This document shows positions 10,741-17,459 of a stretch of DNA of 64,000 nucleotides, piece after piece (within the stretch, counting starts at the first letter, position 1; the number at the start of each line of letters is the position of its first letter). The stretch covers positions 2,909,501 to 2,973,500 of the forward strand of contig NZ_JAAVJL010000001.1 of NCBI RefSeq assembly GCF_012863495.1, given 5' to 3'. The position numbers and the translations under genes are program-made. This DNA is from Pseudanabaena yagii GIHE-NHR1. Lineage in GTDB: Bacteria; Cyanobacteriota; Cyanobacteriia; Pseudanabaenales; Pseudanabaenaceae. A model generated the notes under the pieces. It was given only the letters and a program-made list of their open reading frames with translations, was not told the DNA's origin and searched no databases.

Positions 10741-10974
10741 TTAATAAGATTCAAGATTTTTATCATTTCCTATTTTTACAAATCTAGACGACAAAATCAC
10801 ATAGATTGAATGCACATCAGATAAGTTTCCAGAAACTTGAAAAATAACCTTCTCCCCCACTAGATTGGGTAAATTGTGACAATTATGTGCATTAAATTTA
10901 TAAATATTACCAAGATCACATTTAATTAATCCTTCTTGGGATTCATAATCAAATCCAATAATTCTACCCTGCAT
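10741..10974 (-). CDS. Small cold-shock-like protein, paralogue 2
   Basis: 77 residues, starting MQGRIIGFDYESQEGLI with a GGAG Shine-Dalgarno 5 nt before the ATG. It aligns along its whole length with its neighbours: MQGxIIxF, QxGxI, YxFNAHN, VG, FxV, then SSRFVKI. This is the spacing of a single OB-type cold-shock domain, but the usual aromatic RNP1 motif (KGFGFI) is not present, so nucleic-acid binding is uncertain. It lies 39 bp upstream of the membrane-fused paralogue. Confidence 0.65.
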   Translation of the reverse strand: MQGRIIGFDYESQEGLIKCDLGNIYKFNAHNCHNLPNLVGEKVIFQVSGNLSDVHSIYVILSSRFVKIGNDKNLESY

Positions 10975-10993
10975 TTTATCTCCTAATTAATAA

Positions 10994-11224
10994 TTACGAA
11001 TCAGGAGTTTCAGTCATTAATCTTACATATCTAGCTAATAAAACCACATAGAGTGAGTGTATTTTGGATGAATCTTTATCAACTTCAAAGCTAGCAATTT
11101 CACCTACAAGAGTTGGCGATAGAGAAGGATAGTTATAGCAATTAAATTTATAAACATTACCCGAATCAGAACGAATTAATCCTTCTTGAGTATGAGTGTC
11201 AAAACTAATAATCCTTCCTTGCAT
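10994..11224 (-). CDS. Small cold-shock-like protein, paralogue 1
   Basis: 76 residues from the ATG at 11224 (MQGRIISFDTHTQEGLI). The frame is open to 11260, but 11224 is preferred: a strong GGGAGG Shine-Dalgarno sits 4 nt upstream, and the start then matches both paralogues. The shared blocks are YKFNCYN, LVGEIASFEV and ARYVRL. The stop is 19 bp from the next paralogue, so all three genes probably form one transcript read toward 9955. Confidence 0.65.
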   Translation of the reverse strand: MQGRIISFDTHTQEGLIRSDSGNVYKFNCYNYPSLSPTLVGEIASFEVDKDSSKIHSLYVVLLARYVRLMTETPDS

Positions 11225-11261
11225 TTTACCCTCCCAGTCATCATAAAACTCCTCAAACATA

Positions 11262-11522
11262 TCAATACCTATCTATAAAATCATCAAACCCTTCTTGCAA
11301 AAAATTTATCAATATGACAATTTTTCCAATTTTATTAAATACTTTAAATTTTTTAAAAAACTTTACTGATATGCTGGACTTCTGGAGTCCAGAATTATAG
11401 ACAATATTATTTATTTTATTGCGTGATTTAATCATATGTTTAAAATTATTTGTCCGTATATATTCAGACCTACAATTAACGTCTATTTCTAGATATGGCA
11501 AACTCACACTTATTGCTAACAA
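11262..11522 (-). CDS. Doubtful small ORF upstream of the cold-shock-like cluster
   Basis: An 86-codon frame rich in Lys, Ile and Phe in AT-rich DNA, ending 37 bp before the start of paralogue 1. It resembles no family I know and has no clear Shine-Dalgarno. Its last residues (EGFDDFIDRY) resemble the acidic linker of the membrane-fused paralogue (DDFDEFIENI), so it could be a decayed relative; more likely it is a chance frame. Confidence 0.2.
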   Translation of the reverse strand: MLAISVSLPYLEIDVNCRSEYIRTNNFKHMIKSRNKINNIVYNSGLQKSSISVKFFKKFKVFNKIGKIVILINFLQEGFDDFIDRY

Positions 11523-12093
11523 TCACTTAAATGCTTGTAATAAGTTATTTTTGTTTTGTATATGAGTTGTTTACGTTTTCTTAGCTTTGAAATAGGTATG
11601 AAATAACTAACACCCGCTATCTAAGTAGCGTAAGCACCTAGATATATCTAAGTTTCAAGGAGATTTAATAACTTTGAAAAACAATATAAATCGCAACTTT
11701 TGTTTGCGTAAGCAGCACTTAGTTAGATAAAGCTAAGTGACCAGTGAGGAACCTAAGGACTTTAACTATTTAGATATCTGAATGTAACCCACCCGTTATT
11801 AGGAATTTATTTCTTGCCATAAAACCCTATATATACACAACATATCACAGTATTACAGAATATTGCAAATAAAATATCTGTAATTGATTAGTTGAAATAT
11901 GACTTCAAACTAGGATTTTCAATTAGGAGAGTTTGGATACGATTACATTGTTATTGTATCCAAACTCTCCTAATATTACTCCGAAAATCTGCCTGATATC
12001 ACCATTTTTAGTAAATGTCCAATCAGAACTGCCAATAAGTTTCTTCTTGTTTTCGCTATTTTCTCACAAAAGTGAGCGTCACCTTTATTAATT
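11523..12093. other. Structured AT-rich spacer
   Basis: 571 bp without a convincing gene. Between about 11610 and 11760 several small hairpins sit close together: GCTA-TCTAAG-TAGC, the palindrome TAGATATATCTA, and CACTTAG-10 nt-CTAAGTG (11716-11739). The clustering would suit a leader or small RNA, but I cannot match it to a known riboswitch. The large palindrome at 11922-11974 is listed separately. Confidence 0.35.
11922..11974. repeat. 19-bp perfect inverted repeat
   Basis: ATTAGGAGAGTTTGGATAC (11922-11940) is the exact reverse complement of 11956-11974, around a 15-nt loop. It lies downstream of livG (minus strand) and could end that transcript, but has no T tract. It could also be a small non-autonomous palindromic element. 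Confidence 0.7.
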
Positions 12094-12873
12094 TTAACCC
12101 TCATCGCCAAGATATGCCTCAATCACTGCCCGATCGCTTTTGACAATTTCAGGTTGACCGATCGCAATTAGTTGTCCAAAATCCAACACAGCAATGCGAT
12201 CGCATAGCCCCATCACTAAAGGAACATGATGCTCAATTAATAAAATCGTCAGATTAAAGCGATCTCGTAAGCTCCGAATGAAATCACTTAGTTGCCCCTT
12301 TTCGCTAGGATTCATCCCTGCGGCAGGTTCGTCTAAAAGTAATAACTTGGGTTGCAGGGCAAGTGCACGCGCAATCTCAAGGCGGCGTTGATCGCCATAG
12401 GAGAAGTTTCTGGCTTTGACATCACTACGATCGCTTAGTCCTACAAGTTCTAATAATTCATAGGCGCGATCGTAGGTTTGCTTTTCTTCTTTATGGGTGG
12501 GTGGTAAACCTAAAATTCCATTCCAAATACCCGTAGTAGTACTCAAATGCCTAGCGATCGCCACATTTTCTAAAGCAGAAAGTTCACCAAACAAACGAAT
12601 GTTTTGAAACGTGCGGGCAATGCCACATTTCGCAATTTGATGAGGACGACGATTAGTGATTTCTTGTCCATCGAAGATAACTTGACCGCTACTAGGAGCA
12701 ATTAATCCTGTAATCGTATTAAACAATGTAGTTTTGCCAGCGCCATTAGGACCAATCACCCCAAAGATCTCATTTTCCTGCACATCAAAAGATACTTCAT
12801 TGACCGCTACCAAGCCACCAAAGCGACGGGTTACTTGTTTAATTCCTAAGGTTGTTTTACTACTCTCGTCCAT
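12094..12873 (-). CDS. livG: Branched-chain amino acid ABC transporter ATP-binding protein LivG
   Basis: 259 residues, one of the two ATPases of a branched-chain/neutral amino acid importer. Walker A is GPNGAGKTT, the signature is FSYGDQRRLEIARAL (the LivG-type variant of LSGGQ), Walker B is LLLLDEPAAGM, and the switch histidine is in LLIEHHV. The long insert between Walker A and signature and the C-terminal IEAYLG are also LivG-like. No permease, LivF or binding protein genes are adjacent, so the rest of the transporter is encoded elsewhere, which is common in cyanobacteria. Confidence 0.9.
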   Translation of the reverse strand: MDESSKTTLGIKQVTRRFGGLVAVNEVSFDVQENEIFGVIGPNGAGKTTLFNTITGLIAPSSGQVIFDGQEITNRRPHQIAKCGIARTFQNIRLFGELSALENVAIARHLSTTTGIWNGILGLPPTHKEEKQTYDRAYELLELVGLSDRSDVKARNFSYGDQRRLEIARALALQPKLLLLDEPAAGMNPSEKGQLSDFIRSLRDRFNLTILLIEHHVPLVMGLCDRIAVLDFGQLIAIGQPEIVKSDRAVIEAYLGDEG

Positions 12874-12990
12874 TTATAACTTTTGTATAACTAATTGATG
12901 TATTTACGAAGTTGTTTTACCTAATATAGCCTGCGATAATCATTAGAAGTATAAAAAAGTTCTTTCTGGTAGAAAGACGGGGGTACTAAA

Positions 12991-13677
12991 ATGAAAATTT
13001 CTCAATTGATAGGTAGCACTTTCACTTTGTCGGGGATTGTTACTTTATCAGTGCTCTCCTCTCCTCTGATGGCAAACGCTGCTTCTTTTAGCTTTAGCAA
13101 TATTAATGGCGGCGACACAGTTGGAGATACACTAAATGGAGGGCTGTCACTGAGTGTAGAACAAATAGGTACTGATTTAACCTTCAAGTTCTTCAACAAC
13201 ATCACCAGCCCTACAAATACCTTTATTGGCACAATCTATATTGATGCTGTGCCTGCTCTTCTAGGTGCTAGCAACAATAATATTTCTTTCTTTAATGCAA
13301 GTACCCCAATTACTGGAACCAACATAGGCTTTTCTGGCGGTCTCAGTAACGCTAACTTCCCTCAAGGAAACATCATTGGTTTTAGCACCGACTACGCCTT
13401 TGATGCTAACAATGGTGGTGGCAATAAGTATGCTATTCAAAGCGGTGAAGCTCTTGGTATAACTTTTGCTGGTGTAGGTACAAATTACACCAGTGTTGTT
13501 GATGGTTTAAATAACGGTACATTCCGAGTTGGCTATCACTTACAAAATGTCTTTAATAGCAGCGATTCTTACGTTTCCACTAAACCTGTTCCTGTTCCCA
13601 GCCTGTTATTTGGAATCATGGCAGCAGGTGCATTAGGTGGTTCACGTTTGCTGAAAAACAAGAAACAATCTGCTTAA
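12991..13677 (+). CDS. Exported protein with PEP-CTERM-like sorting signal
   Basis: 228 residues. It has a signal peptide (residues 1-30, cleavage near NANA-A), a Gly/Asn/Ser-rich beta-type middle, and a C-terminal tripartite tail: KPVPVPSLLFG, a hydrophobic helix (IMAAGALGGSRLL) and a basic end (KNKK). This is the layout of PEP-CTERM proteins processed by exosortase, though VPVPS replaces the usual VPEPS. It is probably a surface or extracellular protein; the function of the body is unknown. A large palindrome follows the stop. Confidence 0.75.
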   Translation: MKISQLIGSTFTLSGIVTLSVLSSPLMANAASFSFSNINGGDTVGDTLNGGLSLSVEQIGTDLTFKFFNNITSPTNTFIGTIYIDAVPALLGASNNNISFFNASTPITGTNIGFSGGLSNANFPQGNIIGFSTDYAFDANNGGGNKYAIQSGEALGITFAGVGTNYTSVVDGLNNGTFRVGYHLQNVFNSSDSYVSTKPVPVPSLLFGIMAAGALGGSRLLKNKKQSA

Positions 13678-13710
13678 TTATTTTTAATTACAACGCTTTG
13701 CACTTTCTTA

Positions 13711-13769
13711 AAAACAGATAAGTCATCAAAAAGCTTGCGAAGCAAGCTTTTTGATGACTTATCTGTTTT
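13711..13769. repeat. 28-bp perfect palindrome with GAA loop
   Basis: Left arm 13711-13738 (starts AAAACAGATAAG, ends AGCTTGC), loop GAA (13739-13741), and an exactly complementary right arm 13742-13769. It is placed to act as the terminator of the PEP-CTERM-like gene, and belongs to the long triloop palindromes found across the window. Confidence 0.85.
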
Positions 13770-13856
13770 ACTGGAGTTTAGACTAAAAAATGTAAGCAAG
13801 GCAGAGTAAAAGAGATACAAGCTACCTAAAGTAGATGAAAAGAATGAAAAGAAACA

Positions 13857-14177
13857 GGCGTTGCACAAATGAAAGATGAATCAAGCAAAAGAAGGAAATG
13901 ATTTGTACTTAAGATAGTGAATTAACAAACGAATTGAATACCGCAACATTTCTTCCGATTTTGAATAACATAAAGTTTTTCTGTGCAATCGGTCTAAATA
14001 ATGTCTCAGTCTCGTATTCTCACCCTCAATTCTAGTCATGTAGGTCTTGCTGATAATTTGGTCTTCCAAGTTGATAAACATTTTGTAGACGCAGTAACCA
14101 TCAGTAACCCAGAAATAGCATTACCAAACTTTAATCAATGTCCACAAGTTTTCAAAGGTTTGGCTACTCCTATCCCC
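13857..14177 (-). pseudogene. IS1-family transposase, 3' remnant
   Basis: Reading the minus strand from 14177 gives GDRSSQTFENLW, then a stop, then CYFWVTDGYCVYKMF and ISKTYMTRIEGENTRLRHY, LHRKTLCYSKSEEML, ending at 13881. These are the C-terminal IS1-type transposase motifs (WVTDGY, R-x-E-G-x-N, RKTLCYSK). An in-frame TAA (KVW-stop-CYFW) and the missing N-terminal half make it dead. GGCGTTGCACAAAT at 13857-13870 may be the old element end. The upstream end coincides with the insertion point of the IS5-family copy. Confidence 0.75.
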
Positions 14178-14180
14178 TAA

Positions 14181-15054
14181 GAAAGCATTTAAGAAAGCAA
14201 GGGCGGACTAAAACAGGTATGAATACTGATGAAGTCTAGTATCAGCCAGCCAAAATGCGCCAACCCTATAATACCGATTTATCCAATGAAGAGTGGGAAA
14301 TAATTGCACCAATGATGCCAAAACCATCAAAATTGGGGAGACCACCAAAAACAAATTTTCGGGAAGTGATGAATGGAATTTTCTACATAGCCAAGAATGG
14401 TTGTACATGGGAAAATCTGCCCCATGATTTGCCACCATATTCAACGGTCTACTTCTACTTTCAAAGATGGACAAAAACAGGAGTTATAGCTGAAATCAAT
14501 TACCAGATAAGCACACAAGTACGATTAGCAGATGGTCGAGAAGCAACACCGAGTCTAGCCAGTCTCGATAGTCAAAGTATTAAAACAATGGATAGTGCAG
14601 GTAGTCGTGGTATTGATGGTGGAAAAAAGGTTAAGGGTCGCAAACGATTCATCATGGTTGATACGTTAGGGTTAGTCTTCGGTGCTCTCGTCTGCCCAGC
14701 AAATGTTGGCGAGAGAGCAGGAGCGATGAGACTATTAGCAAATCTCAAGTATCCACTGAGACGCTTACAAAAGATATTAGTTGACAAGGGATTCTCTGGC
14801 GAGGATATCACCCAGTGGGTTAAAGACAACTTTAGTTGCACTTGGGAAGTAAGCAAACGGGCTGAAGCGCAGAAAGGGTTTGTGGTTGAATCAAAGCGTT
14901 GGGTAGTGGAGAGAACCTTCGCTTGGATAGACAAATATCGTAGACTTAGCAAGGACTATGAATTTTATGAGAATATCTCAGAGTCGTTTATTTATATAGC
15001 TTTGATCCGAAAAATGCTTAAAAATCTTACTGCTGTCAATTCTTAAATGCTTTC
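14181..15054 (+). mobile_element. IS5-family insertion sequence (IS1031-like), complete
   Basis: 874 bp bounded by perfect 15-bp terminal inverted repeats GAAAGCATTTAAGAA (14181-14195) and TTCTTAAATGCTTTC (15040-15054). The flanking TAA at 14178-14180 and 15055-15057 fits the 3-bp TNA target duplication of the IS1031 group. It lies between an IS1 remnant and a pentapeptide-repeat gene, whose 3' end it alters. Confidence 0.85.
14255..15046 (+). CDS. IS5-family transposase
   Basis: 263 residues, apparently intact. The N-terminal DUF4096-like segment is present (LSNEEWEIIAPMMPKPSKLGRPP, NGIFYIAKNGCTWENLP). The DDE catalytic core shows ASLDSQSIK (first D), LVDKGFSGEDI (second D) and VVERTFAWIDKYRRL (E). 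The stop lies within the right terminal repeat. Nothing suggests inactivation, so this copy may still be mobile. Confidence 0.92.
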   Translation: MRQPYNTDLSNEEWEIIAPMMPKPSKLGRPPKTNFREVMNGIFYIAKNGCTWENLPHDLPPYSTVYFYFQRWTKTGVIAEINYQISTQVRLADGREATPSLASLDSQSIKTMDSAGSRGIDGGKKVKGRKRFIMVDTLGLVFGALVCPANVGERAGAMRLLANLKYPLRRLQKILVDKGFSGEDITQWVKDNFSCTWEVSKRAEAQKGFVVESKRWVVERTFAWIDKYRRLSKDYEFYENISESFIYIALIRKMLKNLTAVNS

Positions 15055-15430
15055 TAAAAGAGGAATTTGATAGATTAGCTCCACTTAAATCTGTATTGTT
15101 AAAGTTGCATTGATCAAGCCGACAATAAGATAAATTGGCTAATCGAAGATTACAATCTTTAAAAATAGAGCCAGTTAAATCAACTTTAAAAGTCGAAGTT
15201 GATTTGCTAAATACGATAGCAGTAAGATTTGAACCTGTAAGGATGACTCCTCGCAAGTCAAGATATTTAGTTTCCTTGTCTACAATATCTACTGTCACCC
15301 CACGCAAATCTGAGCCAGAGAAATTGCGATGTCCTTGTTGATATAGTTCAAGTAAGGCTTCAAGAGTTCTTACAGGTTTAGCTGGTTGAGCCTCTGGAGT
15401 AGCCTGATTCGAGTTAGTTATTTCTGTCAT
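14978..15430 (-). CDS. Pentapeptide-repeat protein with IS-altered C-terminus
   Basis: 150 codons from the ATG at 15430. After a Pro-rich start come pentapeptide-type repeats of the A(D/N)LXX kind (NFSGSDLRGV, LDLRGVILTGSNLTA, VDLTGSIFKDCNLRLANL, NFNNTDLSGANLSNSSF). The IS5 copy enters right after SSF. Joining the flanks without the IS gives SSFRG-stop, so the IS appears to replace a two-residue tail by about 24 residues read from IS sequence. The fold should survive. These short beta-helix proteins are frequent in cyanobacteria; the role is unknown. Confidence 0.7.
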   Translation of the reverse strand: MTEITNSNQATPEAQPAKPVRTLEALLELYQQGHRNFSGSDLRGVTVDIVDKETKYLDLRGVILTGSNLTAIVFSKSTSTFKVDLTGSIFKDCNLRLANLSYCRLDQCNFNNTDLSGANLSNSSFRKHLRIDSSKIFKHFSDQSYINKRL

Positions 15431-15574
15431 GCTTAAAAACTAATTGCCTAAACATTTATAGCTAAAAATCATTTTACTGATTTCTACACCCCTTCTCTAA
15501 AAATAGCATTAATTTATGATTGTTTAACGGAAATAATAGCAACGAGTTATGTTCACCATTGGCGGGATATTTGC

Positions 15575-15633
15575 GAAGAGTTGAAGAGAATGGGAAAAAA
15601 GCGATCGCTTTTACTACTTACGAGACTTACCGA
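15575..15633 (+). repeat. 60-bp repeat, copy 1 (before the DUF4258 locus)
   Basis: GAAGAG..AGAATGGGAAAAAAGCG..CTTTTACTACTTACGAGACTTACCGA shares most positions with copies at 16219-16278 and 17035-17094. Translated on the plus strand all copies resemble E-E-(I/L)-(K/R)-x-M-x-K-x-A-I-A-F-T-T-x-E-T-Y-R. Copy 1 is preceded by an open stretch (VHHWRDICEELKRM), so the repeat may be the decayed 3' end of a gene. Confidence 0.65.
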
Positions 15634-15659
15634 CTTAAAATACTACTCAATATTTACAC

Positions 15660-15967
15660 ATGCCTATGATTGAAGATATTCAGACCAAAATTGCCAACGA
15701 ACAATATGAGTTTTCTAAACATGCCGTCGAGCAATCCATTATTCGCCAAATTCGTTTGCACGAGATCGTAGAAGCGATCGCTAATGGTCAATATCCCAAC
15801 GACAAATACGCTCCTAGCTGTCTCATTTGTGGCATAACTCAAACTGGTAGATTCATATCCAAACCAGCTATCCTAGCCGCCCATTGGTTAAAATCATTAC
15901 AGTCTATGAACCTGATCCGAATAAATGGAATAACGATTTCACAGTAAGGAGAAAAAACAATGAATAA
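15660..15967 (+). pseudogene. DUF4258 toxin-like gene, frameshifted
   Basis: The first frame gives FSKHAVEQSIIRQIRLHEIVEAIANG and APSCLICGITQTGRF, typical of DUF4258 (RelE/BrnT-like fold). At about 15852-15854 the family sequence continues only in the -1 frame: HIQTSYPSRPLVKIITVYEPDPNKW, then NNE-stop at 15967, which implies a one-base deletion. The segment between NGQ and YPNDKY also looks about four residues short compared with NGEVIExYP in relatives. The repaired gene would overlap the next start codon (15960) by 8 bases, as expected in a toxin-antitoxin operon. Confidence 0.75.
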
Positions 15968-16178
15968 TGAAGAGCAACTTGTCGAAAAGTATGTAACCTA
16001 CTCATTAGAACTAAATGGTAAATTCATCCTGATTGAGAACGTTCCTGCTCGCGTAAATGAAGAAACAGGAGAACAATTCTTTGCTCCGTCAACTGTGATG
16101 TTGTTACAAAAAATTATTTTGGATGGACAAGAACCAAAGCGTGTAATTCAAACACCTGTTTATAGCTACGCCGCCTAA
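15960..16178 (+). CDS. YgiT-like antitoxin-type partner of DUF4258, without zinc finger
   Basis: 72 residues. The middle part GKFILIENVPARVNEETGEQFFAPSTV matches the segment that follows the CxxC zinc finger in YgiT/MqsA-type antitoxins (V-P-A-x-V-x-x-x-T-G-E-x-F). The cysteines are absent, as in a known cyanobacterial subgroup paired with DUF4258. The start overlaps the end of the ancestral toxin frame and is preceded by AAGGAG. With the toxin frameshifted, this partner may now be redundant. Confidence 0.65.
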   Translation: MNNEEQLVEKYVTYSLELNGKFILIENVPARVNEETGEQFFAPSTVMLLQKIILDGQEPKRVIQTPVYSYAA

Positions 16179-16218
16179 TTCTAGAACCTAACTTTTTCGC
16201 CATTAGTTGGATATTTTG

Positions 16219-16278
16219 GAAGAGATAAAAGTGATGGGAAAATAGGCGATCGCTTTTACTACCTGCGAGACTTAGTGA
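16219..16278 (+). repeat. 60-bp repeat, copy 2 (before DUF433/DUF5615)
   Basis: GAAGAGATAAAAGTGATGGG followed by an A-rich stretch and CGATCGCTTTTACTACCTGCGAGACTTA. It is about 80% identical by eye to copies 1 and 3. Two in-frame stops interrupt the shared reading frame, so it is not coding now. Confidence 0.65.
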
Positions 16279-16390
16279 TCTGAATTGTTAATTTGGCGAT
16301 TAGATAGGCAACAATGTTATGTGAAATAATTAGAGAAATAACGATTTAGTAATTTATGCAATTCGATTAAAATCAAAGAACAATACAACT

Positions 16391-16639
16391 ATGAAACGAG
16401 TAGAACTTCTCAATCGCATCTCAGTCGATCCAAATATCTGCTTTGGGAAACCCTGTATTCGAGGACATCGCATTTGGGTATCCCTAATCCTTGATTTTCT
16501 AGCGAATGGTACTAGCATCCCTGAACTGCTAGAAGAATATCCCCAACTGCAATCAGAAGATATTTATGCCTGTATTGCTTATGGGGCAGCAATGTCAAGC
16601 GATCGCTATGTTGATATTCCCATCGAAAAATCAGCATGA
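16391..16639 (+). CDS. DUF433 antitoxin
   Basis: 82 residues of the DUF433 family (helix-turn-helix-like VapB-type antitoxin): ISVDPNICFGKPCIRGHRIWV, then LILDFLANGTSIPELLEEYPQL and EDIYACIAYGA. The pair DUF433 plus a DUF5615 PIN-like protein is a recurrent toxin-antitoxin module. Stop and next start overlap (ATGA at 16636-16639), giving translational coupling. Confidence 0.9.
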   Translation: MKRVELLNRISVDPNICFGKPCIRGHRIWVSLILDFLANGTSIPELLEEYPQLQSEDIYACIAYGAAMSSDRYVDIPIEKSA

Positions 16640-17004
16640 AATTCAAACTAGATGAGAATATTGGTCAAAGGGGCATAAACCAACTAAAACAAGCAGGCTA
16701 CGATGTTTCTACTGTCCTTGAGCAAGGACTAACTTCAGCTTCAGATCCCACCGTCATAAAAGTTTGCCAGCAAGAAGATCGCTGTCTGGTTACTCTCGAC
16801 TTAGATTTTAGCAATCCTCTCCAATATGTACCTTCACAATACAAAGGAATAGCTGTTTTAAGATTACCTCCTAGAGCAACTATAGACGATCTGACAGATG
16901 CGATTCAGACTCTAGTTAATGGATTAGAACGTGAAGATATTACAGGAAAACTCTGGATCATTCAACGTGGACGCATTCGTATTTATCAGCAAAGTGATGA
17001 CTAG
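16636..17004 (+). CDS. DUF5615 PIN-like toxin
   Basis: 122 residues of the DUF5615 PIN-like family, presumed RNase toxin paired with the DUF433 protein. PIN-type acidic residues are visible: KFKLDENIG at the N-terminus, DVSTVLEQGL, ASDPTVIKVCQQEDRCLVTLDLDFSNP in the middle and GIAVLRLP. The reading frame is intact. It overlaps the antitoxin stop by 4 bp. The toxin activity is known for PIN relatives, not shown here. Confidence 0.9.
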   Translation: MKFKLDENIGQRGINQLKQAGYDVSTVLEQGLTSASDPTVIKVCQQEDRCLVTLDLDFSNPLQYVPSQYKGIAVLRLPPRATIDDLTDAIQTLVNGLEREDITGKLWIIQRGRIRIYQQSDD

Positions 17005-17034
17005 AAAATTAACATAGACAATATCTACATTTGA

Positions 17035-17094
17035 GAAGAGATAAGAGTGATGCGAGAAAAAGCGATCGCTTTTACTACCTGCGAGACTTACCGA
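17035..17094 (+). repeat. 60-bp repeat, copy 3 (before the Uma2 gene)
   Basis: GAAGAGATAAGAGTGATGCG then AGAAAAAGCGATCGC and TTTTACTACCTGCGAGACTTACCGA. It is closest to copy 2. The frame reads EEIRVMREKAIAFTTCETYR-stop. Its position, 58 bp before the Uma2 start, mirrors the placement of the other two copies before small accessory genes. Confidence 0.65.
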
Positions 17095-17151
17095 TAGGAA
17101 ATCAGGATTCGCATTTGTTAAAATATAAAAAATCTCCCGTTCCCTAAAAAC

Positions 17152-17459
17152 ATGATTGCGGCTAGAGAAAAATTTCCCAAGCTCACCCCTCAAGAATACT
17201 TTGCTTGGGAAGAAAAGCAACTACATAAGCATGAGTATATCGAAGGTGAAGTCTATGCCAAGAGTGGCGGTAGTGTTAATCATGGACGGATAGCTGTCCG
17301 ATTTACTTCCATGTTTGACTCTCATTTAGAGGGTAGCAGTTGCATCATCGGAAACTCTGACATCAAGATTAAGATTGTCAAAGCCGAAAAATACACTTAT
17401 CCTGATGTCAGTGTCACCTGCGACGATCGCGACAAAACTACCACTCAATACATTACCTA
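17152..17459 (+). pseudogene. Uma2-family nuclease-like gene, 5' part
   Basis: N-terminal part of a Uma2/DUF820 (PD-(D/E)XK-like) protein: KLTPQEYFAWEEKQLHKHEYIEGEVYA, GSVNHGRIAV, CIIGNSDIKIKI and YTYPDVSVTCDDRD, with the acidic residues of the fold. The genuine frame runs to ITY at 17459, where the IS630 element enters; the ORF then reads ten IS-derived residues to a stop at 17493. Joining 17459 to 18579 restores ITYPSLIVEVLSPST in frame. Confidence 0.85.

Noticed and set aside
13674-13868. A 64-codon minus-strand frame downstream of the PEP-CTERM-like gene
   Set aside because: Most of it is the two arms of the 28-bp palindrome; there is no family resemblance or ribosome binding site.
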